Positions 1 to 6,369 are shown, counted from the first letter of the stretch. The stretch: 6,498 bases of DNA from Anaerolineae bacterium (GCA_020433785.1 JAGRCC010000861.1:1-6498); one strand, 5' to 3'. Notes: generated by a model not told the origin, from the letters alone. Translations and numbers: made by a program.

Positions 1-2
1 AA

Positions 3-620
3 ATCAACGAACGAAACCGGCTGGCCCAAGAACTCCATGATACGGTTGCCCAAGCTTTGGGGTATCTCAATCTCAAAATGTCGATAGCCCTAATGCAGTT
101 AGATCAGGGCCAAGTCAACGAGATTCAGGAAAGCCTGCAAGAGCTCAAGCAAATTATCGGCGAAACCTACACCGATGTGCGCGAAGAGATTTTTAATTTG
201 CGTAGTAGTACCGTGCCTGGCGGGCATTTTTTGGAAACACTGCAAGAGTATGTCTCTAAGTACAAGCGTTTCTACGATCTTGATGTACAGCTAATTCAAA
301 CGGGTGACGCTTCCCATTTCAAATTTCCCGACGAGGTGGGAATTCAACTCATTCGGACCATTCAGGAAGCACTCATCAACATTCGCAAACACGCCCAGGT
401 GGATGAAGCTGTGATTTTCCTAAGTCACACCGACAGTCACATCCAGATTCGGATCGAAGATCAAGGCCGCGGCTTTGACGTTAACCCATCGACACCTCAC
501 AGCGCCTCAAGCTTTGGCTTACAAATTATGCAGGAACGCATCGAAAAGGTCGGCGGTCGATTAGAGATTGAGTCAGAGCCTGGCCAAGGCACGCGGATTA
601 CCTTACATTACAGCTTCTGA
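3..620 (+). CDS. NarL-type sensor histidine kinase, C-terminal part (5' end outside window)
   Basis: This is the catalytic half of a two-component sensor kinase of the HisKA_3 type (NarX/LiaS/DesK class), which autophosphorylates on histidine and passes the phosphate to a LuxR/NarL-type response regulator. The frame is open from the window edge, so the gene starts upstream and its sensor domain is not seen. Counting from nt 3, residues 3-19 form the dimerisation/phosphoacceptor motif ERNRLAQELHDTVAQAL, with His12 as the phosphorylated residue. The HATPase_c domain follows: N box around residues 120-131 (QEALINIRKHA), G1 box DQGRGF at 153-158, FGLQIMQERI at 171-180 and GQGT at 194-197. The protein ends normally after the last ATPase strand with TGA at 618-620. 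An internal TTG at 57 is not the start, because the conserved H box lies upstream of it. The partner regulator is not downstream, since the next gene is convergent; it may lie upstream. The class is secure; the signal sensed is unknown. Confidence 0.93.
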   Translation: MNERNRLAQELHDTVAQALGYLNLKMSIALMQLDQGQVNEIQESLQELKQIIGETYTDVREEIFNLRSSTVPGGHFLETLQEYVSKYKRFYDLDVQLIQTGDASHFKFPDEVGIQLIRTIQEALINIRKHAQVDEAVIFLSHTDSHIQIRIEDQGRGFDVNPSTPHSASSFGLQIMQERIEKVGGRLEIESEPGQGTRITLHYSF

Positions 621-622
621 GT

Positions 623-684
623 CTGGAGCGGCAAAGTTTACTTTGACCCTACGGTAAATGGCAAAGCCAGCTTTGTCGCTCCAG
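623..684. terminator. Long stem-loop between convergent genes, probable terminator
   Basis: Two 14-nt arms, 623-636 (CTGGAGCGGCAAAG) and 671-684 (CTTTGTCGCTCCAG), pair along their whole length with a single G-T wobble. The structure starts 3 nt after the kinase stop codon and lies between convergent genes, the usual place for a terminator. A short T-rich run (688-693) follows on the plus strand. No T-run follows in the minus direction, so termination is better supported for the kinase gene. The 34-nt loop is itself structured: 630-647 and 660-677 are two related 18-nt hairpin units, so a two-hairpin fold competes with the long stem. A short repetitive extragenic element is an alternative reading. 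Confidence 0.6.
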
Positions 685-735
685 TAAATTTTTATCCTCA
701 TTACTGTCCATAGGTGCAATCATCCGTCTTACTGC

Positions 736-2070
736 TTATTTGAGGATGAAATCATAATCGGCGACCGGCGGTTCAACCAGTAAGATCGCCGGCTGGCCCA
801 CTGTGCCCAATTTTAAGCCAAAAGGCTCGCTCCCATCATAAAATAGAAAATGGGATTCATCTATCCAGGGTAATTCTAAAAACCAAATCTCAGCTAGAAG
901 GATGGTCTTTTTGTTTGAAATTTGCCCTAGATAAAAATCGTTATCACGCTCTTGCCAAAACATAAAATGTTCTGAATCCGGCAGCCAATTAACAAAACCC
1001 ACTTTGCCCGAAGCGTAGACAAAATCATGGCTGCCGTCAATATCAGCCAGATGGAGTTCAACCGTTGGAAAATCCCCGTATGTCGCTGCCGGCGCCATAA
1101 AACGGGGATAGGCTATGTGTGATAAATCGGGCGAAATATAAACGCCTTGCGTCGAGATTTGGGAGAGGGTAAACGGTTTTGTGCCGTCTACAGGTAACTG
1201 CCAGATGGTGGTGGGTAACGTGGGGTCATAAACAGCATCGGGATGAAGAAGCGCTAAGCCCAATGAATCGGAGGCGGGCGCCCAAACCGGGAGAGGATAA
1301 TGAGAAAACTCGCTGGCCGTGCTGACTGACGGGAAATCCAACAGGGTCCGCGCGTTACGACCATTCGCATCCATCAGTCGAATTCGCGAAGGTGAAACAA
1401 GCGCCACCTTTTGACCATCAGGCGAAAAATGGAAATCTCCCCCTTGGTTTGGGGGTAAAAGGTTGACCCATTGTGGGGTATCGGCGTCAACCAGATATAA
1501 GTCATCCGCAAAGTTTAGACCGCAACTTGTGTTTAAACGGGTATTAAAGAGTAGCTTGTGCGTGTTAGGCATCCAGTCGAATTGGAGTAAACTAACGCCG
1601 GGATCGAGGGGCGGCATCGATTTAAAGTCGGTGGCGCTGACCAGACGGTGCTCGTGGGTATCGTCGCTGTTGATGGCCCATAACTCCCCCTGGCTGACAA
1701 AGGCAATCACCTGGCCATCATCCGCCAGCGCCACCCGTCCCCAACCGTCATCGGCCGGATGCGCATTATGCAAGCGCCTGGTTGCCCCGTTGTGCCAAAG
1801 GCCAATCTGTCCCTGGCTGATGAAGGCAATAGTGAGCCGCTCCGCAATCGAGCTGTCGATTGCTAAAACGGTTGGGGTTATAGCCGGCGTGACGGTTATG
1901 GTTGATGTGGGTGTTTGAAGCGGCGATTTGATCGCCTCAGGTGAAATCGGCGTTGAAGTCGATGCTGCTATTGAGTTAGCGTTATGGAGCGAGACGCCGT
2001 TGCGGAGACTACAAGCTGTTCCGGTGACGATGATCAAAATCGTTAGGCCAACTTGAAAAAAAGTTTTCAT
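736..2070 (-). CDS. TolB-like beta-propeller lipoprotein
   Basis: This is a predicted exported, membrane-anchored protein of 444 residues built on WD40-like/PD40 (TolB-type) repeats. The start is taken at the ATG at 2068-2070, because AGGAGG lies at 2081-2086 with a 10-nt spacer and because residues 1-20 then form a signal sequence: MK, a hydrophobic core (residues 7-16), and GTAC with Cys20 as the candidate lipidated residue. Gly rather than Leu at -3 makes the lipobox weak. Residues 35-71 are a Ser/Thr/Pro-rich linker. From about residue 78 come propeller blades, with SPDGQKVAL near 216-224, ISPDLSHIAY near 312 and WLPDSEHFMF near 362. Such proteins are usually protein-interaction or surface scaffolds without a known reaction; no enzyme motif is visible. 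The 150 nt upstream, to the end of the next gene, show no convincing promoter. Confidence 0.82.
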   Translation of the reverse strand: MKTFFQVGLTILIIVTGTACSLRNGVSLHNANSIAASTSTPISPEAIKSPLQTPTSTITVTPAITPTVLAIDSSIAERLTIAFISQGQIGLWHNGATRRLHNAHPADDGWGRVALADDGQVIAFVSQGELWAINSDDTHEHRLVSATDFKSMPPLDPGVSLLQFDWMPNTHKLLFNTRLNTSCGLNFADDLYLVDADTPQWVNLLPPNQGGDFHFSPDGQKVALVSPSRIRLMDANGRNARTLLDFPSVSTASEFSHYPLPVWAPASDSLGLALLHPDAVYDPTLPTTIWQLPVDGTKPFTLSQISTQGVYISPDLSHIAYPRFMAPAATYGDFPTVELHLADIDGSHDFVYASGKVGFVNWLPDSEHFMFWQERDNDFYLGQISNKKTILLAEIWFLELPWIDESHFLFYDGSEPFGLKLGTVGQPAILLVEPPVADYDFILK

Positions 2071-2220
2071 AGGGGGTAAGCCTCCTCTTTTCACGAGACT
2101 TACTCCATAATACGACATTTTGAGATTTAGACTGGATACTAATTCGGCAGTTTTCCATCTCCAAACCTACATTACGCTGACCTTGGATGAAGTACTGTGT
2201 AAAGCGGGCGGGGCCGTATG

Positions 2221-3159
2221 TTAGTTTGAAAGTTGGGGAATAACGGTCTGCGCAAACAATTCAATCCCGGCCGTACGGGGAAAGTCCACACACCGGACAA
2301 TAATATGCTCGACCCCCAATTCGATATAGGGCCGCAGTTGCTCCGCTACCTGATCGGGCGTGCCGATAATGGGATAATTATCCGAATAGGGTGTGGCCTT
2401 GGCAATGCGGCGAGCTTCGGCCTCTGTCTCGGCGATGGCCACCACCTCGGCCCCGTAGGTTTTTACAATGTCGTTGACATCGCGGCCCACCGCCTCGCAA
2501 TGGTCGCGCAGCACGTTGAGTTTATGGGCATACGTCTCAGGGCTGTTCTGATGAAAGTTCCACCAGTCGGCGTGTTTGGCCACCACGCGTAAGGTCAGCT
2601 TTTCGCCGCCGCCGCCGACCATAATGGGCGGGATCGGGTCCGGTTTCGGGTGGCAGTAGGCATCTTTAAGATGATAATATTCCCCTTCGAAATTGGCGGG
2701 AGATTGCGTCCACAATTGGCGGACGATTTGAATCGTCTCATCCAGTTGCGCAATTCGCGTCGAGGCCTTGGGAAAGTCGAAATCGTAAGCCCGATACTCT
2801 TCCTCCATCCAGCCGGCGCCCAGCCCCAAAATAAAGCGGCCGCCGGTCACCAGTTGTAGATTGGCCGCCATTTTGGCCGCTAACCCCGGATTACGATACG
2901 ATTGGCACACCACCATACTGCCGAACGATATCTGCGGAAAAGCCGTGGCCAGATGAGCAATCGTGGTCATACATTCCAACACATCGGTCTCGCGGGCGAC
3001 AAAGCCGGCCCAGGGTTGGACATGATCGTCCATCCAGGCCGTGTCAAAGCTGGCTTGAATTTTGGTTAGCACATTGGCCATCTGCCGCACTAACGTCGCG
3101 CCGGAACTGTTATCAACCGCAAAAGACGGCATATGCCAGCCAAATTTTATCTTGCTCAT
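2221..3159 (-). CDS. LLM-class flavin/F420-dependent oxidoreductase (Rv1855c-like)
   Basis: This is a 312-residue luciferase-like monooxygenase-fold protein of the size normal for the family, predicted cytosolic and soluble. The closest pattern I recognise is the F420-dependent Rv1855c/TIGR03560 subgroup. Supporting segments are FDTAWMDDHVQPW at 38-50, GRFILGLGAGWMEEEYRAYD at 107-126, PPIMVGGGGE at 177-186 followed by a KHADWWNF segment, and GTPDQVAEQL near 266-275, typical of the C-terminal part. Members bind FMN or F420 and transfer hydride to, or oxidise, small organic substrates; the substrate here cannot be inferred, nor can cofactor choice be settled, since no F420 biosynthesis gene is present. 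The start is supported by AAGGAGG (3166-3172) with a 6-nt spacer. This SD overlaps the stop codon of the methyltransferase upstream, so the two are probably translationally coupled. It is the last gene of a three-gene unit; no clear terminator hairpin follows. Confidence 0.88.
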   Translation of the reverse strand: MSKIKFGWHMPSFAVDNSSGATLVRQMANVLTKIQASFDTAWMDDHVQPWAGFVARETDVLECMTTIAHLATAFPQISFGSMVVCQSYRNPGLAAKMAANLQLVTGGRFILGLGAGWMEEEYRAYDFDFPKASTRIAQLDETIQIVRQLWTQSPANFEGEYYHLKDAYCHPKPDPIPPIMVGGGGEKLTLRVVAKHADWWNFHQNSPETYAHKLNVLRDHCEAVGRDVNDIVKTYGAEVVAIAETEAEARRIAKATPYSDNYPIIGTPDQVAEQLRPYIELGVEHIIVRCVDFPRTAGIELFAQTVIPQLSN

Positions 3160-3170
3160 TATATCCCTCC

Positions 3171-3986
3171 TTATGAGTCGTGACCGGTAAAATTAATTGA
3201 ATCATTAACCCTTTTGATAACAACAACATCCCATACCAGAGGCACTCCCCTGGCTTCTCGCCTGACATTGAGCAAATCAACAATGTGGCGTTTTTCATCT
3301 GGCGTAAATGCCGTGATTGATCGCAAAGCAACGAAGGCGGCAAAGGCAAGACTCGCTTCTGAAGCAAACTCACCATCAAAGAGCTTGTCGGTAGCCAGCC
3401 ATTTAATATAAGTGTGTTGCGTGACCTCGCAGTCGAACGCCTGCATGGCACTTATTACCTCGTCACTAACCAATGTCGTCCGTTTATCTGGAGACAGGCT
3501 CCGATTAAAATCGGCCTCGATTGACTCACTATTCGGCAGCACCAGACAGGCCGCCCCATTTGAACTCAGTAAGTTAAGCAATTTACGGAGCCATCGTTGG
3601 TGCGTGCCAATGTAAAACCAGGAGAACATCGACACAATACGATCAAATTTCTGGCGGGTTTCATACATTTGAAACGTCGTCGCAGCGATTTCTGCGACGC
3701 GTTCCAGCAGATGTTCCTGTTTCATATGCCGGCGGAAGGCCTGGCATTGCTCGGGCGATGGGTCCAGATACCATAGCTTGGCCTGTGGTGCATTTCGGAG
3801 TAAGGTTGCTTCAACGATCCCCTCACCGCCACCAATACTTAACAGCGAGCGCGTATCCTCCCAGCTAATCAAATCCAGAAGTGCCGCCGTTTGAGCCTGT
3901 GAATCATCGACGAGTTTAAGAAACACCTCAAACAGGTCTCGGTGTGAACCTTCATAAAGTAATGACTTTTTTATCTCTTTTGACAT
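3171..3986 (-). CDS. Class I SAM-dependent methyltransferase, distantly histamine-N-methyltransferase-like
   Basis: This is a 271-residue Rossmann-fold methyltransferase, predicted cytosolic. Motif I for SAM binding is LSIGGGEGI at residues 49-57. The acidic residue ending strand 2 is Asp75 in WYLDPSPEQ, expected to hold the ribose of SAM. Motif IV lies around 114-126 (FDRIVSMFSWFYI), and a strand-5 segment (AACLVLPNS) follows. Two local patterns, LSIGGG.G and (D/E)PSxEQ, recall animal histamine N-methyltransferase, which suggests a small-molecule acceptor, but this is remembered similarity and not a search result. No tRNA- or DNA-methyltransferase signature is visible. The gene lies 6 nt after the stop of the MazG-like gene and 11 nt before the oxidoreductase, so it is operonic. 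No strong SD precedes its ATG, so translation probably depends on re-initiation from the upstream gene. The acceptor is unknown. Confidence 0.8.
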   Translation of the reverse strand: MSKEIKKSLLYEGSHRDLFEVFLKLVDDSQAQTAALLDLISWEDTRSLLSIGGGEGIVEATLLRNAPQAKLWYLDPSPEQCQAFRRHMKQEHLLERVAEIAATTFQMYETRQKFDRIVSMFSWFYIGTHQRWLRKLLNLLSSNGAACLVLPNSESIEADFNRSLSPDKRTTLVSDEVISAMQAFDCEVTQHTYIKWLATDKLFDGEFASEASLAFAAFVALRSITAFTPDEKRHIVDLLNVRREARGVPLVWDVVVIKRVNDSINFTGHDS

Positions 3987-3992
3987 GCAAAT

Positions 3993-4298
3993 CTACTCAG
4001 CAGTCTTCCATTGTCTATGGGCATCTTTGGAGAAGAATTTAGACTCGACAGCTTGACCCAGTTCAATATCGAACTCCGAAGCAAGCGCACATAGCAGTAC
4101 GAATGCATCGGCAATCTCGTCTGAAAGGCGATTTCTGTCGAACTCATCATAGTTCTTGGACCATAGACGTTTTAGTTCCGATGATATTTCTCCTAACTCT
4201 TCAGTCAGTAATATCTGAATTTTGAGAGGGTCTGTGACGAATCCGCGTTTCTTCCGTACCTTTTTGATTCGCTGCTGTATATCTGCAATGTCGGCCAT
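3993..4298 (-). CDS. MazG-like nucleotide pyrophosphohydrolase
   Basis: This is a small all-alpha NTP pyrophosphohydrolase of the MazG/dUTPase-2 superfamily, which hydrolyses (d)NTPs to NMP and PPi with Mg2+. The metal-binding signature is present: EELGE followed about 25 residues later by DEIAD (numbering from the chosen start, Glu33, Glu34, Glu37, Glu61 and Asp64). At 101 residues the protein fits a single-domain MazG-like enzyme. The start is placed at the ATG at 4296-4298, preceded by AAGGGA with a 9-nt spacer; an in-frame GTG at 4314-4316 would add six residues but has a poorly spaced SD. It is the first gene of the unit with the methyltransferase and oxidoreductase, and lies about 45 nt downstream of the predicted transcription start. 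Single-domain MazG proteins clean up abnormal or excess nucleotides; its preferred nucleotide cannot be told. Confidence 0.85.
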   Translation of the reverse strand: MADIADIQQRIKKVRKKRGFVTDPLKIQILLTEELGEISSELKRLWSKNYDEFDRNRLSDEIADAFVLLCALASEFDIELGQAVESKFFSKDAHRQWKTAE

Positions 4299-4349
4299 CA
4301 CGCTATTTCCCTTCACGACGCCTTAACGGTTCTTTTTATCTGAAGACCC

Positions 4350-4378
4350 ATTATCACACAAACCAAAAACATTATCAA
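4350..4378 (-). promoter_or_regulatory. Sigma-70-like promoter of the mazG-methyltransferase-oxidoreductase unit
   Basis: On the minus strand, TTGATA (4373-4378) is separated by exactly 17 nt from GATAAT (4350-4355), each 5/6 to consensus. The -10 is preceded by TGT, an extended -10. Predicted transcription starts near 4343, giving a leader of about 45 nt before the chosen ATG. This is the best promoter match I found in the window. Confidence 0.65.
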
Positions 4379-4467
4379 TAACAAAAAGCTAACTCAAATT
4401 GCCGGCGGGATGTCGAAACCGACTGGCATAACCTCGCAAAATGAATAACCGTCACGGAATAAATTCG

Positions 4468-4507
4468 GGACTTTCAGTGAACTATTCAAGAACAAAAAGG
4501 ACTTTCA
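4468..4507. promoter_or_regulatory. Spaced direct repeat GGACTTTCA, candidate operator
   Basis: The nonamer GGACTTTCA occurs at 4468-4476 and again at 4499-4507. The copies are in the same orientation, 31 bp apart start to start, about three helical turns, so they face the same side of the DNA. AraC-family proteins often bind such direct half-sites. The pair lies about 100-140 bp upstream of the predicted AraC-gene transcription start, in the divergent region shared with the mazG unit. Regulation by the adjacent AraC protein is inferred. Confidence 0.4.
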
Positions 4508-4517
4508 ATTTTGGAAT

Positions 4518-4537
4518 TTCCGTATTCTTCCATATTC
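4518..4537. repeat. Tandem 10-bp repeat TTCCRTATTC upstream of the AraC gene
   Basis: TTCCGTATTC (4518-4527) is followed immediately by TTCCATATTC (4528-4537), 9 of 10 identical and one helical turn per unit. It overlaps short inverted pairs: TGGAA (4512-4516) with TTCCA (4528-4532), and TTCTTC (4525-4530) with GAAGAA (4539-4544). The cluster ends about 35 bp upstream of the candidate -35, a typical activator position. A second operator is plausible but unproven. Confidence 0.4.
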
Positions 4538-4572
4538 AGAAGAAAAGGCTATGACGATCACAGATTAGGCTA

Positions 4573-4601
4573 TCGATTTCTTAGCCGGAAAATTATATAA
4601 T
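4573..4601 (+). promoter_or_regulatory. Candidate promoter of the AraC-family gene
   Basis: A perfect TATAAT lies at 4596-4601. At 17-nt spacing the -35 position (4573-4578) reads TCGATT, only 3/6 to TTGACA. A strong -10 with a poor -35 is what an activator-dependent promoter often looks like, and candidate operators lie just upstream. Transcription would start near 4608, about 32 nt before the ATG at 4640. Confidence 0.5.
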
Positions 4602-4639
4602 CCGCTTATAAAAATTTCGCAAACAGAAAGGGCATTAAT

Positions 4640-5629
4640 ATGAAAGTTGTCGCCACAGATTCATTAGGACACATCAGCCAGCCAGCGACCCAAGCGTTGG
4701 GACAAAAACATTCGGGGGCCGTCATCCATAGAATTAAAACGATTCACGAATTTCATCGGTTTAGAAGCTTACCTAAACCCGAACATCCCTTAATCAGTGT
4801 CATAGATTGCGCCACGATCAGGCCATCGCCGGATGATGAACCCACAAGCATTGTGTTAGACTTCTATTGCATTGCCCTTAAAAGAGACCTCAATGTCAAA
4901 ATAAAGTACGGCCAACAGGAATATGATTTTGATGAAGGCACGATGTTCTTCATGTCGCCTCATCAAGTTTATAGAATTGAGATGGGGTCAAATACAACCA
5001 CAACTCAGTCAGGGTGGATATTACTGGTCCATCCCGATTTTCTTTGGAACACGCCTTTGGCCAAAACCATCAAGCACTATGAGTATTTTAACTATTCGGT
5101 CAATGAAGCGTTGTTTCTCTCGGAAAAGGAAGAAACAACCATAATCAGCCTCATCCAAAATATTCAGCAGGAATATCATTCAAATATTGATGAGTTCAGC
5201 CAGGCCATTATCATTGCTCAGCTTGAATTGTTACTGACCTATTCAGAAAGATTTTATCATCGGCAGTTCATAACCCGAAAAATTACCAACCATCAAATCC
5301 TTAATCAGTTGGAAGCGCTGCTCACCGACTATTTCAACAGCGACGATTTAGCCGAAACAGGCTTGCCAACCGTTCAATACGTGGCCGAAAAGCTGAATAT
5401 GTCGCCCAATTACTTGAGTCGATTGCTAACCGTACTCACCGGGCAAAGCACCCAGCAGCACATCCACGATAAACTCATTGAAAAAGCCAAAGAAAAACTA
5501 TCGGTCACCGACTTATCCGTGGCTGAAATTGCTTATGAATTAGGATTTAAACATGCGCCATCTTTTAGCAAATTATTCAAGAGCAAAACCCATCTTTCGC
5601 CGGTTGAATTCCGGCACTCTTTTAATTAA
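4640..5629 (+). CDS. AraC-family transcriptional regulator
   Basis: This is a 329-residue DNA-binding regulator. The C-terminal AraC/XylS domain has two helix-turn-helix units: residues about 242-268 (LPTVQYVAEKLNMSPNYLSR and following) and about 291-325 (DLSVAEIAYELGF, then SFSKLFKSKTHLSPVEFR, the classic family ending). The N-terminal 200 residues form a cupin-like sensing or dimerisation region, with YDFDEGTMFFMSPHQVYRIE near 95-114. The ATG has AAAGGG at 4627-4632 and a 7-nt spacer. Segments such as FHRFRSLPKPEHPLISVID, HPDFLWNTPLAKTIK and ITNHQILNQLEALLTDYFNS strongly resemble regulators I know from Bacteroidota (Cytophagia/Flavobacteriia), and the gene looks less GC-rich than the oxidoreductase gene. 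This suggests horizontal acquisition. It lies 52 bp before the DoxX-like gene, its likely target; the effector is unknown. Confidence 0.93.
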   Translation: MKVVATDSLGHISQPATQALGQKHSGAVIHRIKTIHEFHRFRSLPKPEHPLISVIDCATIRPSPDDEPTSIVLDFYCIALKRDLNVKIKYGQQEYDFDEGTMFFMSPHQVYRIEMGSNTTTTQSGWILLVHPDFLWNTPLAKTIKHYEYFNYSVNEALFLSEKEETTIISLIQNIQQEYHSNIDEFSQAIIIAQLELLLTYSERFYHRQFITRKITNHQILNQLEALLTDYFNSDDLAETGLPTVQYVAEKLNMSPNYLSRLLTVLTGQSTQQHIHDKLIEKAKEKLSVTDLSVAEIAYELGFKHAPSFSKLFKSKTHLSPVEFRHSFN

Positions 5630-5645
5630 TCCGTACCAGTCATTG

Positions 5646-5656
5646 GCGTAAGTCCT
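5646..5656 (-). repeat. Isolated copy of the 132-bp element's terminal 11-mer
   Basis: GCGTAAGTCCT here is the exact reverse complement of AGGACTTACGC at 6238-6248, the left end of the mobile element. It lies in the 52-bp gap between the AraC and DoxX genes. No second end or internal element sequence is visible beside it, so it is either a relic or solo end, or chance. A chance 11-mer match in a window this size is unlikely but possible. Confidence 0.4.
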
Positions 5657-5681
5657 GTAAAAATTCAATTGGAGAGATGTT

Positions 5682-6092
5682 ATGGCAAAACAAAATTCCC
5701 CAGCAAAAGGTCTGAATATAGCACTGTGGATCGCTCAAATATTTTTAGCTTTTATATTTTTCTGGTCTGGATACGCCAAGGGGTTTCAGTCGGTTGAACA
5801 AATGTCGGAAATGATGGCTTGGGCACCTGATGTTCCCGTAACGTTTTTGAAGTTCCTCAGCATTTGTGAATTTCTGGGGGGTATCGGTTTGATTCTCCCG
5901 TCTCTCCTGCGCATCAAACCTAAACTCACCATTTGGGCCGCGATTGGCTGCGCTACCCTCATGCTATTGGCAACGATATTTCATATTTCAAGAGGGGAGT
6001 TTTCAGTTATATGGTTTAATATTTTTTTGGGCTTAGTCGCCCTTTTTATTATTTGGGGCAGAAGTACCCGAGCGCCGATTCAACCGAAGTAA
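5682..6092 (+). CDS. DoxX-like integral membrane protein
   Basis: This is a 136-residue four-helix inner-membrane protein of the DoxX-like family. Predicted membrane segments are residues 11-29, 54-73, 82-100 and 107-126. Family marks are SGYAKGF after helix 1, MAWAPDVP before helix 2, ExxGGIGLILP (63-73), RIKPKLT (77-83) and HISRGEF (101-107). GGAG at 5671-5674 with a 7-nt spacer supports the ATG. Members are linked to thiosulfate/quinone oxidation (archaeal DoxD/DoxA) or to redox and thiol stress complexes in other bacteria, but most DoxX-like proteins have no proven role; no catalytic residues can be named here. The gene follows the AraC gene in the same direction, with no separate promoter seen, so co-transcription is likely. 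Its stop codon lies inside the 3' end of the convergent interrupted gene, a 13-bp antisense overlap. Confidence 0.88.
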   Translation: MAKQNSPAKGLNIALWIAQIFLAFIFFWSGYAKGFQSVEQMSEMMAWAPDVPVTFLKFLSICEFLGGIGLILPSLLRIKPKLTIWAAIGCATLMLLATIFHISRGEFSVIWFNIFLGLVALFIIWGRSTRAPIQPK

Positions 6093-6231
6093 GCGTAGTA
6101 ATTGGCCCATATCTTTGTTTCTTCCTTGATAGCATCAGTCGGGTAAGTTGTAATCAAAAATCCTTCTCCATTTAACCGTTTGGCAACAGCGCAAATCCAG
6201 CGATTTACTTTCTCGGATTTGTAAAATAGAT

Positions 6232-6237
6232 ATACAT
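6232..6237. repeat. Target site duplication, left copy (ATACAT)
   Basis: ATACAT abuts the left end of the element and is identical to 6370-6375 at the right end. One copy corresponds to the AATGTATAT stretch, read on the minus strand, that encodes Asn-Val-Tyr in the restored gene. Confidence 0.75.
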
Positions 6238-6369
6238 AGGACTTACGCAGTTGGGGGTATCGAACCAGGTGACAGTCACTTAGACGCGATAAATAGAGTT
6301 GTTTGGGCTTAAGCGGACGTTCGTTTTCGGCAAAAAGTGACTGTCACCTTTTGAACTGCGTAACTCATA
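6238..6369. mobile_element. 132-bp MITE-like palindromic element inserted in a gene
   Basis: This is a non-coding element with imperfect terminal inverted repeats: AGGACTTACGCAGTT at 6238-6252 pairs with AACTGCGTAACTCAT at 6354-6368, including ten perfect inner bases TTACGCAGTT. Inside is a second, perfect 15-bp inverted pair, AGGTGACAGTCACTT (6267-6281) and AAGTGACTGTCACCT (6335-6349). ATACAT flanks it at 6232-6237 and 6370-6375, a 6-bp target duplication (5 bp if the terminal T belongs to the element). Removing the element with one copy restores the interrupted gene. No transposase is encoded, so it would need one in trans. Termini of the GGACTTACGC type are familiar from cyanobacterial and Chloroflexota IS elements and MITEs; the source family is not assigned. 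Confidence 0.8.

Noticed and set aside
1463..1918. Long plus-strand open frame inside the lipoprotein gene
   Set aside because: It is antisense to the propeller coding sequence, matches no family, and has a Ser/Arg-rich shadow-frame composition.
2071..2118. Upstream in-frame ATG extending the lipoprotein by 16 residues
   Set aside because: It would bury the signal sequence behind a charged leader, and AGGAGG is placed for the ATG at 2070.
2233..2859. Plus-strand open frames opposite the oxidoreductase
   Set aside because: The opposite strand encodes a full-length, motif-complete LLM protein; these are shadow frames in GC-rich codons.
3113..3615. Frames on both strands overlapping the methyltransferase
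   Set aside because: They conflict with the methyltransferase frame, which has SAM motifs in order; no recognisable domain or SD.
4299..4316. GTG start six codons upstream for the MazG-like gene
   Set aside because: Its SD-like AAGG is only 4 nt away, whereas AAGGGA is well spaced for the ATG at 4298; it remains possible.
4923..5144. 73-residue plus-strand frame inside the AraC gene
   Set aside because: It is a +1 shadow of the regulator's N-terminal domain with no family resemblance.
6083..6130. Suspected frameshift near the 3' end of the interrupted small gene
   Set aside because: On careful re-reading of the minus strand the frame continues without a shift through TKIWANYYAYFG to TGA; the mobile element is the only lesion seen.
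5646..6248. DoxX gene as cargo of a transposon with 11-bp terminal repeats
   Set aside because: The right-hand 11-mer is the outer end of the 132-bp element reading away from doxX, so the polarity is wrong, and no target duplication surrounds the interval.
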